Origin: an uncultured Oscillospiraceae bacterium
Lineage (GTDB): Bacteria; Bacillota; Clostridia; Oscillospirales; Ruminococcaceae
Assembly: GCA_910578965.1 (NCBI GenBank)
Contig: CAJTSP010000156.1
Location: 1-5,749, forward strand
Length of the DNA: 5,749 bases
Direction: 5' to 3'
The translations under genes and the position numbers were made by a program. This document shows positions 1 through 5,701 of the stretch, piece by piece (position 1 is the first letter of the stretch; the number at the start of each line of letters is the position of its first letter). Under the pieces are notes generated by a model. That model saw nothing but the letters and a program-made list of their open reading frames with translations, made no database searches and was not told where the DNA came from.

Positions 1-1245
1 GAGCAGCACCGCTTCGGGGTGGCCCAGCGGATGCGCCTTTCCGGCAAGGGCGGGGAGGCCAACGTCCTGGTGATGTCCGCCACCCCCATCCCCCGCACCC
101 TCAACATGGCCCTGAGCGGCATCCGGGACATGAGCACGATCGAGGAGCCGCCGATGGAGCGGCAGCCCATCGAGACCTATGTGCTGGAATACGACGGGAA
201 CATCCTGGCCGAGGCGATCAAAAAGGAGCTGGCCCGGGGCGGGCAGGTGTACTACCTGCACAACCGGGTGGAGAGCCTGGCGTCCTGCGCGGCCAGGGTG
301 GGGCGGATGGCGCCCGGCGCACGGGTGGGCATCGCCCACGGGCAGATGGCCGAGGAGGAGCTTTCGGCCGTATGGCAGCAGCTTCTGGACGGCGGCATCG
401 ACGTACTGGTCTGTACCACCCTGATCGAGACCGGGGTGGATGTGCGCAACTGCAATACCCTCATCATTGAAGACGCCGACCGGATGGGCCTTGCCCAGCT
501 TTACCAGATCCGCGGGCGGGTAGGCCGCTCGGGCCGCAAGGCCTACGCTTACTTTACCTTCCGGCGGGACAAGGTGCTGACCGACGTTGCCGCCAAGCGG
601 CTTTCGGCCATACGGGAATTTACCAGCTTTGGCTCAGGCTTCCGTATTGCGATGCGGGATTTACAGATCCGGGGCGCAGGCAGCCTTTTGGGCCATAGCC
701 AGCATGGGCACATGGAGGCGGTGGGCTACGAGCTCTATGTCAAGCTGCTGGGCCAGGCCATTGCGGCCGAAAAGGGCGAGGAGGCTGTGCCGGACAAGTC
801 CGAGTGCCTGGTGGACATCGCGGTGGACGCCTACATCCCCGAAGGGTATATCCCGGCCGCAGCCGGACGCATCGAAGCCTATAAACGCATTGCCGCTATT
901 GCCAACGCCGAGGACGCCTCGGATGTGCTGGACGAGCTGATCGACCGGTACGGCGAGCCGCCCGAGAGCGTTTCGGGCCTTGTGGACATCTCGCTGGCGC
1001 GGGTGGCCGCGGCGGCGGCTGGCATCACCGAGATCGGCCAGCGGCAGCAGAGCCTTTTGTTCTACACCGAGGCGCTCAGGGCCGGCTGGCTGCGCCCGCT
1101 TCTGGCCGCCCTGCCCGGCCGGGTGCGGCTGCAAACCACCGGCCGCCCCTGCGTACAGGTGGACCTTGCCCCCGGCGAAAAGCCGCTGGACGCGCTGCGC
1201 ACCGTGCTGGGCATCCTGCGCCAGCCCGCCGGGCCGCAGGCGTAA
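1..1245 (+). CDS. mfd: Transcription-repair coupling factor Mfd, C-terminal part (5' end outside window)
   Basis: Mfd is a DNA translocase that removes RNA polymerase stalled at lesions and recruits UvrA for nucleotide excision repair. The window opens in frame inside helicase motif II (EQHRFGV at residues 1-7). It continues through motif III (SATPIPRT, about 26-33), motif IV (VYYLHNRV, about 83-90), motif V (TTLIETGVDV, about 139-148) and motif VI (QIRGRVGRSG, about 169-178). The RecG/Mfd-type TRG hairpin follows (GSGFRIAMRDLQIRGAG, then LLGHSQHGHMEAVGYELY, about 211-246). The rest matches the C-terminal TRCF regulatory domain that holds UvrA binding in check. The 414 residues seen are a little over a third of a usual Mfd of about 1150, and all visible motifs are intact. 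An in-frame GTG at 19 is not a start, since motif II precedes it. Identity rests on the TRG plus TRCF combination, which separates Mfd from RecG. Confidence 0.97.
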   Translation, partial: EQHRFGVAQRMRLSGKGGEANVLVMSATPIPRTLNMALSGIRDMSTIEEPPMERQPIETYVLEYDGNILAEAIKKELARGGQVYYLHNRVESLASCAARVGRMAPGARVGIAHGQMAEEELSAVWQQLLDGGIDVLVCTTLIETGVDVRNCNTLIIEDADRMGLAQLYQIRGRVGRSGRKAYAYFTFRRDKVLTDVAAKRLSAIREFTSFGSGFRIAMRDLQIRGAGSLLGHSQHGHMEAVGYELYVKLLGQAIAAEKGEEAVPDKSECLVDIAVDAYIPEGYIPAAAGRIEAYKRIAAIANAEDASDVLDELIDRYGEPPESVSGLVDISLARVAAAAAGITEIGQRQQSLLFYTEALRAGWLRPLLAALPGRVRLQTTGRPCVQVDLAPGEKPLDALRTVLGILRQPAGPQA

Positions 1246-1271
1246 GCAGGGCCTTTGGCCTGCCCTGCTTT
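1244..1271 (+). terminator. Weak terminator-like hairpin at the mfd stop codon
   Basis: GCAGGGC (1246-1252) pairs with GCCCTGC (1262-1268) around a 9-nt loop. Two flanking A-T pairs that include bases of the TAA stop extend the stem to 9 bp. Only three T residues follow (1269-1271), so termination would be inefficient at best. Its position fits an end for the mfd transcript, and the downstream gene has its own promoter. Confidence 0.4.
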
Positions 1272-1365
1272 GATCCGGGCCCCCGCTGCACAGTCCGGGC
1301 AGCCCCTCACCCTCTGCGCCGGCCTTTGCGGTTGGAAATTGCCCGCCCCCGCAGAAGGCAGGGCA

Positions 1366-1394
1366 TTGCAAAACCCGCCGGTTGGCCTTATAAT
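1366..1394 (+). promoter_or_regulatory. Sigma-A promoter of the PrsA-like lipoprotein gene
   Basis: The -35 box TTGCAA (1366-1371) and a perfect -10 box TATAAT (1389-1394) are separated by the ideal 17 bp. The expected transcription start is near 1401, giving a leader of about 60 nt. The same -35 hexamer and spacing recur ahead of the MATE gene. No clear operator palindrome is seen over the boxes. Confidence 0.75.
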
Positions 1395-1404
1395 AAAAAG
1401 GCCG

Positions 1405-1430
1405 CCGCCCGCCCTTGACGGGGCGGGCGG
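1405..1430 (+). promoter_or_regulatory. 10-bp GC hairpin at the 5' end of the lipoprotein mRNA
   Basis: CCGCCCGCCC (1405-1414) pairs perfectly with GGGCGGGCGG (1421-1430) around the loop TTGACG. The predicted transcript would begin with this stem. On the plus strand no T-run follows, so it is not a simple attenuator there. On the minus strand the stem is followed after a few bases by TTTTT (complement of 1395-1399), the layout of an intrinsic terminator. A role as an mRNA 5'-end stabiliser or as a block to antisense transcription is inferred only. Confidence 0.55.
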
Positions 1431-1446
1431 GCAAAACCCTTTTGGG

Positions 1447-1452
1447 AAAGGA
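1447..1452 (+). promoter_or_regulatory. Ribosome binding site that sets the lipoprotein start at 1463
   Basis: AAAGGA lies 10 nt before the ATG at 1463. It favours this start over an in-frame TTG at 1415, which lies inside the leader hairpin and would put a polar extension before the signal peptide. Confidence 0.65.
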
Positions 1453-1462
1453 TACGGAAAGC

Positions 1463-2515
1463 ATGAAAAACAAACGCTTTGCCGCGCTGGCCTTGGCCGC
1501 GCTGCTGCTCGCCGCCCTGTTGGCCGGCTGCACCTTTAAGACGCCCGCCTCGGTGGGCAAGATAGGGGATGTAGAGATCCCCGCCGGGCTTTATCTGCTG
1601 CTGCAGTATAACGTGTATGGCCGCGCCGAGGGCCTCACGACCGAGGAGGATGTTTTGAAGGCAGCCCTCACGGTGGACGGGGAGGATATTTCGGGGCAAG
1701 ACTATGTGTCCCGCGAGACCCTGAAGGCGGTGGAAAACTACGCGGCGGTGGAGATTCTCTTTGCCGAGCTGGGCGGCAGCCTCACCGAGGAGGAGCTCGC
1801 CTCGGCCGACGGGTATGCCGAGACCCTTTGGGCCGGCTCGCAGGAGGAATTTGCCCAAAACGGCATCGGCCTTGCCTCGCTCAGGCTCTGGATGGAGAAC
1901 AGCGCCCGGGCCGGCAAGCTGCTGGAGATGGTCTACGGAAAAGACGGCGAGCAGCCGGTGGCCGATACCGAGCTGACCGCCTTTATTGACGAAAACTACG
2001 CCCGGGGCAGCTACCTGGCCCTGCCCCTGCTGGACTACTCCACCTATACCGTGCTGGACGAAGAGGGCGACAGCCAGATGAAGGAGATCGCCGACGAGAT
2101 CAAAGCCGGCCTTTTGGCGGGCGAGCCCATGGCCGCCCTTGCCGCCGAGTATCTGCCAAAAGCTTACGAGCTGCTGGGCCAGGGCTTTGACGCCGCCAAC
2201 GCCGAGGCAGCGGTGGGCAGCCTGCTCGCCCCGGCCAGCCAGCTTGCCCAGTACGGCGAGCAGGCGCAAAGCGACCTGCTGAGCGCAAAGCCCGGCGATG
2301 TAGTGGTTGTGGACGCCGGTATAAACCGGCTGGTCTGCCAGATGCAGGAGGTTTTAGGCGACGGGGTTACCCTGGAAGACCTGCGGGCCTCGGCGCTTTC
2401 GGAGATGAAGCAGGAGGAGCTGGATCAGGCCCTTGCCGAGATAGGCGAGGGCCAGCCGCACGCACTGGACCAAGGCGCTATGGATCGCTACAGCCCCAAA
2501 AACATCAAGCCCTGA
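1463..2515 (+). CDS. PrsA/SurA-like lipoprotein with a degenerate parvulin-like domain
   Basis: A 350-residue lipoprotein, probably an extracytoplasmic folding factor of the PrsA/SurA type. The signal peptide is clear: a basic start (MKNKR), a Leu/Ala core and the lipobox LLAGC, with the lipidated cysteine at residue 23. Residues 30-60 (VGKIGDVEIPAG onward) resemble the opening of the SurA/PrsA chaperone domain; an acidic, helix-rich region runs to about 175. Residues 180-298 follow the parvulin plan: a strand (YLALPLLD), a helix with KAGLLAGEPMAALAAEY, LLSAKPGDVVVV, and a last strand LVCQMQEV. The histidines of the parvulin active site (HIL near the start, GYH near the end) are missing. The only histidine of the whole protein is at 333, in the tail, so isomerase activity is unlikely and a holdase or chaperone role is more plausible. 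The position after mfd supports a PrsA-type identity. It could instead be a related lipoprotein of unknown role. Confidence 0.72.
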   Translation: MKNKRFAALALAALLLAALLAGCTFKTPASVGKIGDVEIPAGLYLLLQYNVYGRAEGLTTEEDVLKAALTVDGEDISGQDYVSRETLKAVENYAAVEILFAELGGSLTEEELASADGYAETLWAGSQEEFAQNGIGLASLRLWMENSARAGKLLEMVYGKDGEQPVADTELTAFIDENYARGSYLALPLLDYSTYTVLDEEGDSQMKEIADEIKAGLLAGEPMAALAAEYLPKAYELLGQGFDAANAEAAVGSLLAPASQLAQYGEQAQSDLLSAKPGDVVVVDAGINRLVCQMQEVLGDGVTLEDLRASALSEMKQEELDQALAEIGEGQPHALDQGAMDRYSPKNIKP

Positions 2516-2522
2516 CCCTGTA

Positions 2523-2571
2523 AAACGGGGCCCGCACCGCACTGGCAACAGGCAGCGGACGGGCCCCGTTT
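2523..2571 (+). terminator. Intrinsic terminator of the lipoprotein gene
   Basis: AAACGGGGCCCG (2523-2534) pairs perfectly with CGGGCCCCGTTT (2560-2571), a 12-bp stem seven bases after the TGA stop. The 25-nt loop can fold further: CCGC/GCGG, then CTG/CAG closing a GCAA (GNRA-type) tetraloop. The T-rich end is short (TTTCT). The A-run at the 5' foot means it might also stop transcription from the other strand. Confidence 0.8.
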
Positions 2572-2642
2572 CTGAAAAGCCGGCCCGCCAAGCCCGGCCC
2601 GGCGGCAAGAGCCCTACAGGTGGGATAGTCGAATCTGTTTTT

Positions 2643-2650
2643 TATAAAAT
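2643..2650 (+). promoter_or_regulatory. Possible -10 element ahead of the zinc-ribbon gene
   Basis: TATAAAAT sits in an AT-rich run (TTTTTTATAAAATT) that stands out from the GC-rich surroundings between a terminator and a start codon. No acceptable -35 hexamer lies 16-19 bp upstream, so the promoter is uncertain. It may use an extended contact, an activator or a different sigma factor. It would leave a leader of only about 20-30 nt. Confidence 0.35.
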
Positions 2651-2662
2651 TGCCGCTCAATG

Positions 2663-2670
2663 AAGGAGGG
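2663..2670 (+). promoter_or_regulatory. Ribosome binding site that sets the start at 2678
   Basis: AAGGAGGG is a near-perfect Shine-Dalgarno sequence ending 7 nt before the ATG at 2678. An in-frame ATG at 2660 overlaps this site and has no ribosome binding site of its own, so it was rejected as the start. Confidence 0.85.
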
Positions 2671-2677
2671 AAACGCC

Positions 2678-3469
2678 ATGCTGATGCGCTGCGAAGGCTG
2701 CGGCAGGATGTTCGATTACGAAAAGCAAAACGGAATCTGCCCCGGCTGCGGGCGGTTCTGCGCCCTGCCCGGGCCGGCCGGGGACACAGCATGGCCCGGC
2801 CGTGCGGGCGCTTTGGAGCAAAACGGCGCAGGCGTCCATCCTAACGCAGACGGCCGGCCCGGGCAGGCCGTAAATACGGCCCATAGCGCGCGCCGCGGCC
2901 CGGCGGCTTTTTTGGCGCTGGCGCTGCTCTGGCTTTGCGTAATGGCCGGCGGCTTTGCGCTGCTGCGCCGCCAGCAGGCCACCCTGCCCGAGCGGGCGGC
3001 CTTTGCCTCCCCCGTGGCGGACGAGGTGTCCGGAGGCTTTTTGCAGGGCGGGCGCGAGGTTTCCATCACCGGGGCCGAGGTGCTGGGAAGCGGTTATCGC
3101 GCCGGCCTTGCTGAAGAAAGCTGCCTTGTGCGGGTGGGCCTGCGCTTTGGCGAGAGGGGCTGGCGCAGCGGCTGCGGCGACCTTCTCTACCTGCAAAGCG
3201 GCGGTTGCTTTTACCGTGCGGCGGACCGCTATTCGCTGGGGCAGCTCTACCCTGCCCTCGCCAAAAACGCCCTGGAGGAGGACGAGCTGCAATACACAGA
3301 GGCCGCCGAGGGCTGGCTCTATTTTGTGCTGCCCGCCCCGCCCGAGAATGCCGCCCTCTACCTTGAGCAGGCCGTGGGCTACGGCGAGGAGCGGCGGGTA
3401 AGCGGCGCGGCCTGGTGCCCGCTCAGCTTTATACCGGCCAAAACGGAAGGGGGCGGCACGGATGCATGA
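2678..3469 (+). CDS. Zinc-ribbon, single-pass membrane protein with an outside domain (unknown function)
   Basis: A 263-residue protein not recognised as a named family. Residues 5-24 form a zinc ribbon: C5-x2-C8, 12 residues, C21-x2-C24, in MRCEGCGR and CPGCGRFC. A Gly/Pro/Ala-rich linker (about 29-75) leads to one membrane segment (about 76-95, AAFLALALLWLCVMAGG), bracketed by arginines. The remaining part (about 110-263) is probably outside the cell. It alternates short beta-like stretches (REVSITGAEVLG, CLVRVGLRF, DLLYLQSGG, GWLYFVLPAP, AALYLEQ) and has four cysteines (149, 166, 177, 247) that could form disulfides. The strand order, with a late WLYFVLP strand, resembles Ig-like DUF4352-type domains, but this is an inference. 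The next gene overlaps its end by 8 bases and has a similar plan, so the two are probably co-translated and may act together. A sensor or envelope-assembly role would be guesswork. Confidence 0.75.
   Translation: MLMRCEGCGRMFDYEKQNGICPGCGRFCALPGPAGDTAWPGRAGALEQNGAGVHPNADGRPGQAVNTAHSARRGPAAFLALALLWLCVMAGGFALLRRQQATLPERAAFASPVADEVSGGFLQGGREVSITGAEVLGSGYRAGLAEESCLVRVGLRFGERGWRSGCGDLLYLQSGGCFYRAADRYSLGQLYPALAKNALEEDELQYTEAAEGWLYFVLPAPPENAALYLEQAVGYGEERRVSGAAWCPLSFIPAKTEGGGTDA
3445..3453 (+). promoter_or_regulatory. Ribosome binding site of the second membrane-protein gene
   Basis: GGAAGGGGG lies inside the end of the upstream gene and ends 8 nt before the ATG at 3462. It favours this start over the ATG at 3466, which lies in another frame. 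Confidence 0.6.
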
Positions 3470-3989
3470 GTATTCGTATAACCCGCAGGGCGCCCGCGCG
3501 GCGCAAAAAAGCCGCCGCTGGCTGGCAGGGTGCTGCGCCATGGCGGCGGTGCTGCTGGCAAGCCTTGCCGGCTGGGGCATCGTGCTGGAGCAGGACGCCC
3601 AAAAGCCGATCTGCTGGCTCTGGCGCGCCGAGCCGATCCTTGCCCGGCCGGCCCAGCCGCCCGAGGGGGAGCAAGCAGACGACCGGAAAGCCTTTTATGA
3701 GGTGGAACTTGTCCTAACCAACGAGGGCGAGCGGATGATCCCCCTTTACGACTATGCGCTGGAGTACGAGTCAAGCCAGCGCGGCTATTCCGCCTGGCGC
3801 CGACCGGGCGATCCCGCCCCGCTGCTGGCGCCCGAACGGGTGCTGCCGGCCGGCCAGACGGTGCGGTTCACCCAACTGATAGAGGTCTGGGGGGACGGCA
3901 GCCCCGAGAGCGCTTTCCCCCTGGCCGTGCGCTACCAGCCTTACGGCTCAGATTTCCTGCTGGGCTATGCCGAGCTGGCAGATGGGTAA
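3462..3989 (+). CDS. Small single-pass membrane protein with an outside beta-rich domain (unknown function)
   Basis: A 175-residue protein of no recognised family. A short, basic cytoplasmic start (about 1-19, ending KSRRW) is followed by one hydrophobic segment (about 20-42, LAGCCAMAAVLLASLAGWGI) and then an outside domain. The lack of a lipobox at the C24-C25 pair and the uncleaved look suggest a type II membrane anchor rather than a secreted protein. The outside part has FYEVELVLTNEGERMIPLYD (79-98), a loop, then VLPAGQTVRFTQLIEVWG (127-144) and a last pair of strands PLAVRYQP/LLGYAEL. The order 'strand with LTNEG, later LPAGQ-strand' is what Ig-like DUF4352-type domains show, and the neighbour's outside domain may be a distant relative. 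The ATG sits 8 bases before the end of the upstream frame (ATGCATGA), a layout typical of translational coupling. A strong terminator follows. Confidence 0.75.
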   Translation: MHEYSYNPQGARAAQKSRRWLAGCCAMAAVLLASLAGWGIVLEQDAQKPICWLWRAEPILARPAQPPEGEQADDRKAFYEVELVLTNEGERMIPLYDYALEYESSQRGYSAWRRPGDPAPLLAPERVLPAGQTVRFTQLIEVWGDGSPESAFPLAVRYQPYGSDFLLGYAELADG

Positions 3990-4005
3990 GGCCGGCTGCA
4001 GAGTG

Positions 4006-4038
4006 CGCTTGCACCCCTTTGGGGTGCGGGCGTTTTTT
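4006..4038 (+). terminator. Strong intrinsic terminator of the membrane-protein pair
   Basis: GCACCCC (4011-4017) pairs with GGGGTGC (4021-4027) around TTT. Two G-U pairs and CGC/GCG (4006-4008 with 4030-4032) extend it to a 12-bp stem. Six T residues follow at once (4033-4038). It starts 16 bases after the TAA stop. Confidence 0.93.
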
Positions 4039-4087
4039 GGGGGTATCGAGGCCTGGCGCGGGGCCGGGCGTCTCAAAACCCCGAACC

Positions 4088-4107
4088 AGGGCGGTTGCCC
4101 TCTTTTT
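4088..4107 (+). terminator. Possible second, weak terminator
   Basis: AGGGC (4088-4092) pairs with GCCCT (4097-4101) around GGTT, followed by CTTTTT (4102-4107). The stem is only 5 bp, so it could at most back up the strong terminator upstream. It lies well before the MATE promoter and would not affect it. Confidence 0.4.
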
Positions 4108-4120
4108 GGGTGTATTCCGC

Positions 4121-4193
4121 ACAAAAACATTGGTTAAAAATTAGTAAAATGGCACAAAAACCTCTTGCAATCTTAGGAACAAAGGGATACAAT
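4121..4193 (+). promoter_or_regulatory. Sigma-A promoter of the MATE gene with an AT-rich upstream region
   Basis: The -35 box TTGCAA (4165-4170) and the -10 box TACAAT (4188-4193) are 17 bp apart. The start of transcription is expected near 4200. The 40 bases before the -35 box are strikingly AT-rich, with several A-runs (for example GGTTAAAAATTAGTAAAAT), in an otherwise GC-rich genome. That would suit an UP element for the polymerase alpha subunits or a regulator site. No clean inverted repeat was seen there. Confidence 0.75.
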
Positions 4194-4202
4194 AGGTGGC
4201 TG

Positions 4203-4241
4203 TCCGGGGTTGCGTCCCCCTTGGCGGACGCGGCGCCCGGA
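4203..4241 (+). promoter_or_regulatory. Two-tier hairpin in the MATE mRNA leader
   Basis: TCCGGG (4203-4208) pairs with CCCGGA (4236-4241), and inside it GCGTCC (4212-4217) pairs with GGACGC (4226-4231) around the loop CCCTTGGC. The internal loops are GTT and GGCG. The structure would start within a few bases of the predicted transcript end. The loop bases CCCTT could pair with GAGGG of the ribosome binding site (4256-4260). No known riboswitch class was recognised. Confidence 0.5.
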
Positions 4242-4253
4242 GCACAAGAGGGA

Positions 4254-4261
4254 AAGAGGGA
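4254..4261 (+). promoter_or_regulatory. Ribosome binding site that sets the MATE start at 4271
   Basis: AAGAGGGA lies 9 nt before the ATG at 4271. It favours this start over an in-frame GTG at 4196, which is almost at the transcription start and would add 25 residues not found at the start of MATE proteins. Confidence 0.65.
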
Positions 4262-4270
4262 TATACCGCC

Positions 4271-5701
4271 ATGACCAAGGATTTGACAAACGGCCCCCCG
4301 CTGCGGCTGATCCTTGCCTTTGCCGTACCGCTGGCGCTGGGCAGCCTGTTCCAGCAATTTTACAACCTGGCCGATACCGTAATTGTAGGCCGGTTCTTAG
4401 GGGTGGGCGCGCTGGCGGCGGTGGGCTCCACCGGCTCGCTCAACTACCTGGTGCTGGGCTTTGTAATGGGCCTGTGCAACGGCTTTGCCATCCCCATGGC
4501 GCGGGCCTTTGGCGCAAGGGACGAGGCCGGCCTGCGCCGGGCGGTGGCGGGGGCGGCATGGCTCTGCGCCGGGTTTGGCCTGCTGCTCACCGTTTGCACC
4601 GTGGCCTTTACCCGGCCTATCCTGCTTTTGATGCAGACGCCGGCGGATATTCTGGACGATGCCGCGGCCTACATCGGCATGATGTTTGCCGGCATCCCGG
4701 CCATTTTTTTGTACAACATGGTCAGCGCGCTGATGCGGGCGCTGGGAGACAGCAAAACGCCGCTTTACTTTTTGCTGCTTTCCAGCGTGCTGAACATCGG
4801 GCTGGACCTTGCGCTGATCCTTTTGCTGGGCGCGGGGGTCTTTGGCGCAGCGCTGGCCACGGTGGCCAGCCAGCTAATAAGCGGGCTTTTGAGCCTTTGG
4901 GTGCTCGTGCGCCGCTTCAGGCTCTGCCTGCCGCAGCATGGGGAGTGGGGCTTTGCCCCCCGGCATGCGCTCGGGCTCTGCCGCGTCGGGGTCCCGATGG
5001 GCCTGCAGTGCAGCATCACGGCCATCGGCTCGGTGGTGTTGCAGGGTGCGGTAAACGGGCTGGGCAGCGTGACGGTGGCCGCCGTAACCGCCGCCAGCAA
5101 GGCCAGCATGCTGCTGAGCGTACCGTTGGAGAGCATCGGCACCGCCATGGCCACCTATGCCGGGCAAAACCTGGGCGCGCTGCGGCTGGACCGGGTGCGC
5201 CAGGGGGTGCGCTGCTCGCTGGCGGTAGGCGCAGCATATTCGGCGGCGTCCTTTGCCGTTTTCCGGCTGGCGGGGCGGTGGGTGCTGCTATTGTTTATGG
5301 ATGCAGGCGAAGCAACCGTACTGGCCCAGGCGCAGGTGGTGCTGTTTTGGTACAGCGCCTTTTACCTGATGCTCTCGACCCTGATCGTTTTCCGCTACAC
5401 CCTGCAGGGGCTGGGCTGCAGCGCGCTTGCCATGATGGCCGGCGCGGCCGAGATGGCCGCCCGCGCGCTGGTGGCCTTTTGGCTGGTCCCCCGCTTTGGC
5501 ATTTTGGGGGCGGCCTTCTCCAACCCGGCGGCCTGGGCGGCGGCCTGCCTCTACCTGGCCCCGGCCTACTTTATTGAGCTTCCCCGGCTGCAAAACCGCA
5601 TCAATACCGAGGTGCTCGGCCGGCGCGGCAGCATCGCCGCCTCAAAGGGCTGCAAGCCGCCCGAGGATAAAAAGCGGCCCTTCCGCCGCACGGCGGGATA
5701 A
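4271..5701 (+). CDS. MATE-family multidrug/metabolite efflux transporter
   Basis: A 476-residue inner-membrane exporter that would use a sodium or proton gradient to push out cationic drugs or metabolites; the substrate cannot be told from the sequence. The start MTKDLTNGPPLRLIL and FQQFYNLADTVIVGRFLG (27-44) are typical of bacterial MATE proteins of the NorM/DinF-like group. The first half has ALMRALGDSKTPLYF (153-167) and SSVLNIGLDLALI (171-183). The second half repeats the plan with SIGTAMATYAGQNLGALR (288-305) and FRYTLQGLGCSALAMM (374-389). About twelve hydrophobic segments are visible, in two six-helix bundles. The usual family length is about 450; the extra part is a basic, polar tail after about residue 440, whose last codons lie in a GC hairpin. 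It has its own promoter and structured leader, and a terminator separates it from the upstream pair, so it is probably expressed alone. No regulator gene is next to it in the window. Confidence 0.95.
   Translation: MTKDLTNGPPLRLILAFAVPLALGSLFQQFYNLADTVIVGRFLGVGALAAVGSTGSLNYLVLGFVMGLCNGFAIPMARAFGARDEAGLRRAVAGAAWLCAGFGLLLTVCTVAFTRPILLLMQTPADILDDAAAYIGMMFAGIPAIFLYNMVSALMRALGDSKTPLYFLLLSSVLNIGLDLALILLLGAGVFGAALATVASQLISGLLSLWVLVRRFRLCLPQHGEWGFAPRHALGLCRVGVPMGLQCSITAIGSVVLQGAVNGLGSVTVAAVTAASKASMLLSVPLESIGTAMATYAGQNLGALRLDRVRQGVRCSLAVGAAYSAASFAVFRLAGRWVLLLFMDAGEATVLAQAQVVLFWYSAFYLMLSTLIVFRYTLQGLGCSALAMMAGAAEMAARALVAFWLVPRFGILGAAFSNPAAWAAACLYLAPAYFIELPRLQNRINTEVLGRRGSIAASKGCKPPEDKKRPFRRTAG

Noticed and set aside
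1272..1365. Possible small gene or RNA between mfd and the lipoprotein promoter
   Set aside because: No start with a ribosome binding site and no stable, convincing fold; only a loose TGCGG/CCGCA pairing and short GC repeats are seen.
1415..1462. TTG start giving a 16-residue longer lipoprotein
   Set aside because: It lies in the leader hairpin, lacks a ribosome binding site, and would place a polar stretch before a standard lipoprotein signal.
661..1560. Long minus-strand open frame over the end of mfd and the lipoprotein start
   Set aside because: It overlaps the conserved Mfd motifs, shows no recognisable domain and is of a kind expected on the opposite strand of GC-rich genes.
1388..2269. 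Minus-strand open frame opposite the lipoprotein gene
   Set aside because: No domain, and low-complexity Gly/Gln/Leu composition. The plus frame has a clear signal peptide, ribosome binding site, promoter and terminator.
2657..3580. 307-residue minus-strand open frame opposite the zinc-ribbon gene
   Set aside because: Ala/Arg/Gly-rich with no motif. The plus frame has paired CxxC motifs, a membrane segment and a strong ribosome binding site.
4203..4262. MATE leader as a known guanidine or PreQ1 riboswitch
   Set aside because: The ACGR-type loops of guanidine-II and the A-rich tail of PreQ1-I are not present. Only a generic nested hairpin can be supported.
4196..4270. GTG start giving a 25-residue longer MATE protein
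   Set aside because: It sits directly after the -10 box, has no ribosome binding site, and the ATG at 4271 gives the usual family start.
4210..5577. 455-residue plus-strand frame overlapping the MATE gene
   Set aside because: Gly/Ala/Arg/Pro-rich and without membrane segments. The MATE frame carries all the family motifs.
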